This document shows, piece by piece, positions 57,512 to 64,000 of a stretch of 64,000 nt of DNA (positions are counted from its first letter, which is position 1; every line of letters begins with the position of its first letter). Under the pieces are notes generated by a model. That model had not been told where the DNA came from, did not search any database, and saw nothing but the letters and a program-made list of their open reading frames with translations. A program made the position numbers and the translations under genes. The stretch comes from Euborellia annulipes. Lineage: Eukaryota > Arthropoda > Insecta > Dermaptera > Anisolabididae. The stretch covers positions 1 through 64,000 of the forward strand of contig JAKCPI010015907.1 in NCBI GenBank assembly GCA_023213315.1, in the 5' to 3' direction.

Positions 57512-57711
57512 CAGGAGTGCCAAACACAAAAGCTAGCTTTAGGTGGGCCGCAAAAAAAAAAAATAAATAAAATAAAATAAAGTAGGCTATATTATAATTT
57601 CTATGCTGGTTTCGTTTCTAATTCACATTTCTATTTTATTTTTTACTTTGCGTCGAATATATGACTGGGCCGCAAAAATGTTCATCTCGGGCACCGAGTA
57701 TGACACCCCTG
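57512..57711 (+). mobile_element. hAT-type MITE, family R
   Basis: 200 bp with termini CAGGAGTGCCAAAC and GTATGACACCCCTG and 8-bp flanks TTCTAGAC (57504-57511) and TTCTAGAT (57712-57719), 7 of 8 identical. GGTGGGCCGCA and GGGCCGCAAAAATG just inside the ends are typical of Charlie-like hAT MITEs. Confidence 0.85.
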
Positions 57712-57719
57712 TTCTAGAT

Positions 57720-58963
57720 CTACACGTATATAGCTATTTTTTATTTTGCCCGTTTATGTTTAGGGCTACATATAAAATTACAAAATATCAATATAAATAC
57801 AAAAATACATATTTTTGCCTTTAGGAAAAACCTGTTCCCTTACTAAAATTGGGCCTATAATAAAATTAGATTTCTATTTAACGATTCAGCTAGACATTTC
57901 ACGCTTCAATTTACAATTAATATTTTTGTTTTAAAAATGCTTCTTTTTCAAGAACAGAGAGTTCGTATAAATAATGATTGAGTTTTTTTTGTTTTTTTTT
58001 TTAATCTATCACCGAAAGATCTTTCTCACCATCACTCTCTTTGCTAATTCAATATCTGTTGTTTAAAAAAAAAATGATCGCAAAACACTCTACAATCAAG
58101 AGTCCATTTATTTTTTTTAATTATTTAATGCCTGATTGAACTTTAAAACGAAATTCTTGTTCATTGTCAAGTTAACGCTTTTCAAGAATATTTTTCCTCT
58201 CGATTTATTTATTTATTTATTTATGTGAAATTATTTTTAGGGTTTACATACCAAATATTCGTTCCGTTTGTATTGAGAGGGGATAGCAAAATATTAATAA
58301 TTGAGAATGCTCTTTTTTTGTGTGTTCATTGTGTTAAAAAAAATTAAAAAAAAAAAAATGTTTTTTTTTTCTCTCTATCTACCTTTCGAGTTGTAATAAG
58401 TCGTTTTAATAATAGAAGGGACAATTTTGAACGTGTTGTTGTTACTTTCCGGCAGGTCAGATCAGAACATAGAATAGGTGGAGGAGATATTCCAAAAAGA
58501 ACACAATGGATCCTCTCTCACTCTCTCGTTGCTTTATGAAACATATTGTTTGTAAAAAATGAGGAGAAAAAAGGGTTAAAATTAGAAGAAAAAAAAGAGG
58601 GAATTTATTGATTAGAAAGAGAGAGATGAAAAAAAGAAATAGCCTGGCAGGCAGGCAAAAGTTGAAGAGAATTACAGACTATTGAAGTGATGACAGCACT
58701 AATTTATTTTCGAGTCATTCAACTCAATGAGAACAAATCATCAATATATGAGATTGTTTTAAAATTCAATAACCTTTTTTTTTTTTTTTTTGAAAAATTA
58801 CCTTCCATTAATTAATAGATAAATAGATAAAGAAGATTCGTTTTTTTTTTTTATTTAATGAAGAATATTTTCAAACTAGGCCATGGGTTTTGTTGGATTA
58901 AAGGTTAGAGTGTATAGGATTAGTTAGCTAAAAATAAATTTGGGAAAAGGAAGTCATGTATAT
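57720..58963. other. AT-rich spacer
   Basis: Includes a (TTTA)n run at 58204-58223 and A/T homopolymers. No gene. Confidence 0.45.
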
Positions 58964-58977
58964 ATGTTAACAACTAC

Positions 58978-59260
58978 CCACGGGGCTTGGAGTAGTTGGT
59001 AGCGTGCCTACCTTCTAAACCGAACGTCGCGGGTTCGGACCCCAGGCAGTCCGAAAATTTTATTTAAAGCATTTGGATACCAAATGACTTAAATAGAAAT
59101 GCCTGGACCCCCAATAGATATTATCTTATACAACGGTTATCGTATAAAGTCTTATATGGCCTAAGTTGCCGAATAGACTGTGTGAATGCGTGTGTGAACG
59201 TGAGTGTGAATGAGAAAAAAAGTGGCAATGTTTTTTTAATTAAAAAAAAAAAAAAAAAAA
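58978..59260 (+). mobile_element. SINE family F, copy F8 (full, with TSD)
   Basis: 283 bp. Head GGGGCTTGGAGTAGTTGGTA with GCGTGCC, B box GGGTTCGGACCCC, body ATTTTATTTAAAGC, tail GGCCTAAGTTGCCGAATAG, and a terminal poly(A) at about 59242-59260. An exact 14-bp duplication TATGTTAACAACTA flanks it (58964-58977 and 59261-59274). This is the best reference copy of the family. Confidence 0.92.
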
Positions 59261-59274
59261 TATGTTAACAACTA

Positions 59275-59934
59275 GAGGTCGGCTGGATTTGAGGTATATG
59301 TGTCTCTGAACAGACTAAATAAACAAATATTCTCTATTCCAAATTTAGGCTTCTCTTTTTATCTTTTCTCTTAGACACTCAAAAAGGACTATTTCGGCAT
59401 CGAAGGCCATTCAGACCCCGTCTCCATTTATTTCAATTGGTTTGGTACAATTGGACAATTGTTGTCTATTTGCTTCCCTGATCCATTATTCATTGGCACC
59501 TTAGTATACAAATATACAATTTTTTTTTAATTTATCCGCTGGTTAATAATTATTTAGTAAAAATTTCGAGTTGCTTTCACTCCTGATTAACATATCAAAG
59601 TTGAGAGGGATGAAATTGATCCTTCGTCTCTCTCTCTCTCTCTAAAATAAACTTTTAACAAGTTGTGCGGATTAATCACAACCCCCTATAAAATATAGAC
59701 TGGGTTCGTGTCGAGTCAGCATCCAATCTCAAAACTTCAGCCAAGGTGTGCTCTCTCTCTCTCTTTAGAATGACACACGCACACACAACTTGACTGAATT
59801 ATTACTTGACTAGATCTTACATAATTAACATGTACAAGTCTTTTCCATATTCACATGTTTTAAATTAAGAAATTTATTTTTTTTTTATTAGGCTATTTTC
59901 ATGAATTTTTTTTTAATTTTTGGGAAAAGTACTT
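59275..59934. other. spacer with a J fragment
   Basis: 59280-59325 repeats 40945-41000. 59388-59450 is a J tail and body fragment (TTTCGGCATCGAAGGCCATT). (TC)n runs lie at 59628-59642 and 59750-59765. No gene. Confidence 0.4.
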
Positions 59935-59938
59935 TTAA

Positions 59939-60458
59939 GGGGGAACGGGAGCGAAGGTGTTACGCATGTTTTTCCCAATAAGATGGCGTAGTGTGTCATA
60001 AAAAGTATGCCCAAAAAATCAAGTAATTCAAAAATTTGCCAAGAGATGTCAGAATGGTGGCTAATAATATTTAATGCATTTTCATTGATCTTTTAACAAT
60101 AAATACTTTATAAATGTATTATATATTATGTATCTTTTAAGCATAAAAATATATAAATATAGGCCAGATATAGGCAAATACTATATAGGCTGTTAGACTA
60201 GCCTGCCATCTATTGCAAGAATGCTGAACTAATTTGACAGTTTATTTTTAAATAAATCATCTAAGCTTTAAATTTTTAAATTAAAAAAAAATTAATTACG
60301 GTAACTTTTTGATAAGTCATTAAAAAAATTATATCGATGTCTCAATAATCTCTTATGAATTTAATTCATTAAAAAAAAAAACCGCATTGAAAAATTGTTT
60401 ATAATAGTCTAGTTTTTCTTTTTAAGTAGGTACGTTTAGATGTCGCTCCTGAACCTCC
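59939..60458 (+). mobile_element. TTAA-flanked MITE, copy T1
   Basis: 520 bp, left terminus GGGGGAACGGGAGCGAAG, right terminus TGTCGCTCCTGAACCTCC, flanked by TTAA (59935-59938 and 60459-60462). Terminal repeats and the TTAA target suggest piggyBac-type mobilisation. Interior includes GCATGTTTTTCCCAATAAGA and TGCCATCTATTGCAAGAATG. Confidence 0.75.
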
Positions 60459-60484
60459 TTAAAAGGTCAAATAAAAAAATAAGG

Positions 60485-60890
60485 AAAAAAATAGGAGAAT
60501 GATACAAATTAAATTGGGAAAATATTTATATTCCTCATATCTTTCCTAAAAAGTACAAAAATAAAATATGCTTCAAGGGCAAAATGAGAATATACATTTT
60601 AAAGAGGATCTAAAAAATAATTGATTTTTGAATTTTAATCAAAATCTTTGGAGCGAATTATAAAAAAATCGAAAAAAAAAAAAAACTGAAAAATACATCA
60701 GTAAAGTACTAGTCACTTTTTGCCCGATTTTGTTCAAAAGCTTCGTGTCAAGTGCCAGAGGGGTACCCAACTTAAATATAAAATTTCATCCTCGTAACTC
60801 TTTTTGAGTTTTTGAGATACACACCCATACAGACAGATCATGTTGCTAAAACCAGGGGGACCTCAAGACGTGTATATTTACAAATGCTCA
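60485..60890 (-). mobile_element. family A, copy A14 (both ends lost)
   Basis: Minus orientation, with body words CAGTAAAGTACTAGTCAC, CATTTTAAAGAGGATC and the GACAGATCATGTTGC region. It sits just inside the T1 element. Confidence 0.75.
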
Positions 60891-61754
60891 CAGAATTTGG
60901 AAAAAATAGAATTTTTCTTTCACACCAACACAAATAATACTCATACATATAAAATAAAAATAAAATTCGGATGGGAATTGTTTCTTAATATATAAATCAA
61001 AACTTAAAAATAAATTTCTCTTATAAATTAATAGGTTAGTATATTCATATTCATAACCATTTTAATACCAACTCTAAGGTGAAAAAAACAATAAAATAAA
61101 AAAAAAAAACACGTTGTGGACATGATTAAACTATGAAAGAAATATTTATCCATGAATATATAAATACTAATAAACTTGTCAAGGTATTTCCAGTTAAGAT
61201 GTTATTTTTTTTTTTTTTGACAAATTTTATTTACTTAAAACTTTTTTGTTTCCCCTAAAAACTAAATCTCGTTTTACTTAATTAATTTCAAAACTCTGAT
61301 GATAATTTATTTCAAATGTTTCGGCTTGGTTTCCTCCACTTCCTCAGGCATCTGGACCCTCTCTAACTTTGCCATTCGTTTGGGCAGTAAAACACTCCAT
61401 CGTTGGAGGGGTGAAGTAGCCCTTGAAATCTTTGTAGTCAAGCAACTGTGCAATTAATTTCGTACTTATTTTACAGAATGGGGGATTCAAAATTGCTCCC
61501 CCTTTATTATACAAGGAAATGTATTTTAGTCTATTATTAAATACGCGAGCCAAAAAAATGAGACTTTTTTTGTTAATGGCGAGGTTATGTAAATTCCCTT
61601 TTACTGGACTTTCAGCAAAGGGTTTCGCCTCATAAATTATTTTGAGAGTGTGAATAAATATTAGTTCCTAAATAAACAATTTCCTCTGAATAAGATTTGT
61701 CTCACAATCATTTTTAAGATAATTTTATTTATTACATTTTTTCTCTCGTTTTAA
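60891..61754. other. AT-rich spacer with a hammerhead-like word
   Basis: On the minus strand, 61318-61347 reads CTGAGGAAGTGG...GCCGAAACA, a weaker relative of the motif at 30441. The 69-codon frame covering it shows no protein features. Confidence 0.35.
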
Positions 61755-62287
61755 GGGGGTTCAGGAGCGACGTCTAAACGTACTTTAAAAAAAAACTAGA
61801 CTATTATAAGGAATTTTTCAATGCGGTTTTTTTTAAAAATGAATTAAATTCATAAGAGATTATTGGGACATCGAGCTATAATTTTTTTAATGTCTTATTA
61901 AAAAAATTATCGTAATTAATTTTTTTGTTATCAAGCAAATACAAAAAAACAATCAGTCCCAATATTCTTTAATTTTTTTTTAAATTTAAAAATGAATTTA
62001 GTGTTATTATTAATCACATATTAATTAAGAAATTTTTAAAATAAGCTCAGATGGTTTATTTAAAATTCAACTGTCAAATTAGCTCCGCATTCTTGCAATA
62101 GATGGCAGGCTAGTCTAACAGCCTATATAGTATTTACCTATATCTGGCCTATATTTATATATTTTTATGCTTAAAAGATACATAATATATAATAAATTAT
62201 TACTTGAAATTTTGGGCATACTTTTTATGACACACAATGCCCTCTTATCGGGAAAAACATGCGTAACTACTTCGCTCCCGTTCCCCC
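61755..62287 (-). mobile_element. TTAA-flanked MITE, copy T2 (inverted to T1)
   Basis: 533 bp, left terminus GGGGGTTCAGGAGCGACG, right terminus CGCTCCCGTTCCCCC, flanked by TTAA (61751-61754 and 62288-62291). It is the reverse complement of T1 along its length. Confidence 0.75.
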
Positions 62288-62840
62288 TTAATAACATTTT
62301 GTTAGTTGTTTTCAAATAAATAAATTTGATTTTTTTTTTAATCTTCTGGTCCAATTTGCGAATCCTTAAAAGACACGCGTCTAGCTTATTAATATAATTA
62401 GATATTACTTCATGTACCCGAAAAAAGATATAAGGGTGTGCCGCCGGGAGTTGAACCACGGATCCACCGATTTGCGCTCAGTGTGCCCTTACCACTAGAC
62501 CACAGCACGGCATTCGGGTATATGAACTCAGTTGGAAAGCAAATTTAGCCATCGGGAGGATTGGACCCGGATTTGGCGCCACAAATTCCTCCGTCAACCT
62601 GGTGCAATCCAGTTGGCATAGTTGAGAAGACCTCAATTTTAACTAATTTATAAATAAGAAATTATATATAATATTTAAGATATTATATACATCGCGTAGG
62701 TAAGCCGCGAAACGGAGATTTATATAATTAGATATTACTTCATGTACCCGAAAAAAGATATAAGGGTGTGCCGCCGGGAGTTGAACCACGGATCCACCGA
62801 TTTGCGCTCAGTGTGCCCTTACCAGGGTCTTCTCAACTAT

Positions 62841-62910
62841 GCCATCTGGATTGCACCAGGTTGACGGAGGAATTTGTGGCGCCAAATCCGGGTCCAATCC
62901 TCCCGATGGC
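62841..62910 (+). repeat. tRNA-like unit 1
   Basis: 70 nt with acceptor-like GCCATC / GATGGC, an anticodon-like arm ATTTG-TGGCGC-CAAAT (6-nt loop) and a weak T-arm around GGTCCAATCC. It lacks a good A box. The inverted copy at about 62550-62618 has one mismatch in the acceptor pairing. Not a canonical tRNA. Confidence 0.35.
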
Positions 62911-62948
62911 TAAATTTGCTTTCCAACTGAGTTCATATACCCGAATGC

Positions 62949-63021
62949 CGTGCTGTGGTCTAGTGGTAAGGGCACACTGAGCGCAAATCGGTGGATCCGT
63001 GGTTCGACTCCCGGCGGCACC
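62949..63021 (+). repeat. tRNA-like unit 2
   Basis: 73 nt with good pol III boxes, TGGTCTAGTGG (A, as in tRNA-Glu/Asp) and GGTTCGACTCC (B). The acceptor-like CGTGCTG / CGGCACC pairs at six of seven positions. The anticodon-type stem CACTG / CGGTG has a nine-base loop and the T stem has two mismatches, so it is a tRNA relic or SINE head, not a working tRNA. Inverted copies at 62438-62512 and (partial) 62770-62824. Confidence 0.55.
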
Positions 63022-63140
63022 CCCTTATATCTTTTTTCGGGTACATGAAGTAATATCTAATTATATAAATCTCCGTTTCGCGGCTTACCTACGCGATGTA
63101 TATAATATCTTAAATATTATATATAATTTCTTATTTATAA

Positions 63141-64000
63141 AAAGCTTATTAATATTAGGGTTCCCATACCCATGGACCTAATTTATTAAAGTATTGCTTC
63201 TCTTTCTCTTTTTTTTCATAGATAAAAAACATTTAATTTTCGATAAAATTTCTCTTTGTATTCTTTGTTTGCTGTGCATTCAGAATTTAAAAAAAAATAG
63301 TCACTTTCAGGAATTAATAGGGGGATGAATCAGCCCTAAAATATTTTTATGAGTTTTTCTCTCTCCCTCATTGGTATACTGTTACTCTTTTATTGTTTCT
63401 TTTTTATATTAAAAATTTCACCCTTAGATCAAAAGGTAATATAAAAATATTTTATAAGAAAGTAATAAATTATTAAATTTGTCTAATCACATGATTTTCT
63501 CTCTTGAATAAATAAAATATTCAAAAATAATTTAATTGAATATAACAATGGTGACTAAGCCTTGGTATGAATATTAATTTTTTTATGATTTTCTAAATAA
63601 AAAAATGCATTTGAATAATAATAATATACATTTTTTTTTAGTATAAAAATGAGAATAATAGCTCTTGTTCATTAATTCTATTGATATTTAATTAATTTTC
63701 TTTTATAATATCTTACAATTATATTTCATATAGTCTTAGTCACACCTTCAGGACAAATGATCTTTGATGCCATAAATTTCTTCTATTTGTTTGCTTAAGA
63801 TAGGCAATGTATTTTTCGTTTAATTGCTTTAAAGTTCTTTTAGGGCGAACGACACATACTCCCTGGTTAATTTCTAGGTAGATTTCTTCCATACCTTTCA
63901 AAATTTATTGGACTATTAGATGACAGGAAGCTACCATTGTGAAAATATTTAAGATTAACTTAAGTTAATAGAGACCGCAACAAAGGTTAATTAAATATTT
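63141..64000. other. AT-rich right flank
   Basis: No gene or recognised repeat up to the window edge. Confidence 0.45.

Larger units (their letters stand above)
62395..63140. repeat. inverted tRNA-like cluster
   Basis: Three overlapping blocks. 62398-62631 is nearly the reverse complement of 62824-63060, and 62651-62825 is nearly the reverse complement of 62965-63140; the piece from ATTAGATATTACTTCATG to GTGCCCTTACC is thus present twice directly (62398 and 62712) and once inverted. It makes a ~740-bp complex palindrome with tRNA-like cores. Confidence 0.8.

Noticed and set aside
4846..60890. A CRISPR-like or regulatory array formed by family A
   Set aside because: Copies are hundreds of bases long, irregularly spaced and in both orientations; they are dispersed transposable elements.
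62115..62459. 114-codon minus-strand frame
   Set aside because: It spans the end of the T2 MITE and part of the tRNA-like cluster, so it is a chance fusion.
62949..63021. A working tRNA gene
   Set aside because: Anticodon loop of nine bases and mismatched T stem; multiple inverted copies fit a SINE-like or relic origin better.

Overview
This is a gene-poor, strongly AT-rich stretch of animal nuclear DNA. Long A/T runs, tRNA-derived SINEs, a Jockey-type LINE, a Helitron and many short hAT-type elements point to an invertebrate, most likely an arthropod. That placement is inference, because no host gene is recognisable. The longest open frame is 180 codons and belongs to a dead retrotransposon. 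No bacterial, phage, rRNA, CRISPR or convincing functional tRNA feature is present. The window reads as intergenic or deep-intronic repeat graveyard.

Layout. About 0.3-4.26 kb is one decayed Jockey-superfamily non-LTR retrotransposon on the minus strand, with a gag-like ORF1 (PRE_C2HC-like region, zinc knuckles) and an endonuclease/reverse-transcriptase ORF2 cut by many frameshifts. The rest is a mosaic of non-autonomous elements. I name the families here by letter. A: 0.55-0.8 kb non-coding element with a small 5' hairpin and a ~90-nt 3' hairpin, at least 14 full or partial copies. B, C, E, K, R: hAT-type MITEs, most still showing 8-bp target duplications. F, H, I, J, M: tRNA-headed SINEs or SINE-like repeats, several sharing a 3' tail. 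N, P and others: fold-back or inverted-repeat elements. In addition there is a short Helitron (29.28-29.83 kb), three TTAA-flanked inverted-repeat elements (15.8, 59.9 and 61.8 kb), several inverted repeats carrying a hammerhead-like CTGANGA...GAAACG motif, and an inverted tRNA-like cluster at 62.4-63.1 kb.

Nesting gives relative ages. A K element interrupts a J SINE (10.0 kb), a B element interrupts an N element (23.8 kb), an E element interrupts the tip of a tRNA-like hairpin (39.7 kb), and a Helitron abuts an H SINE (29.3 kb). B elements carry the 3' hairpin of family A, and C elements carry the tail of SINE J, so the hAT MITEs have captured pieces of other repeats.

Two CpG-dense patches (5593-5806 and 52932-53128) stand out from the AT background and are the only places where a host exon or promoter seems possible. 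Neither is recognised. All coordinates of repeats were read by eye, so edges without a target duplication are approximate.
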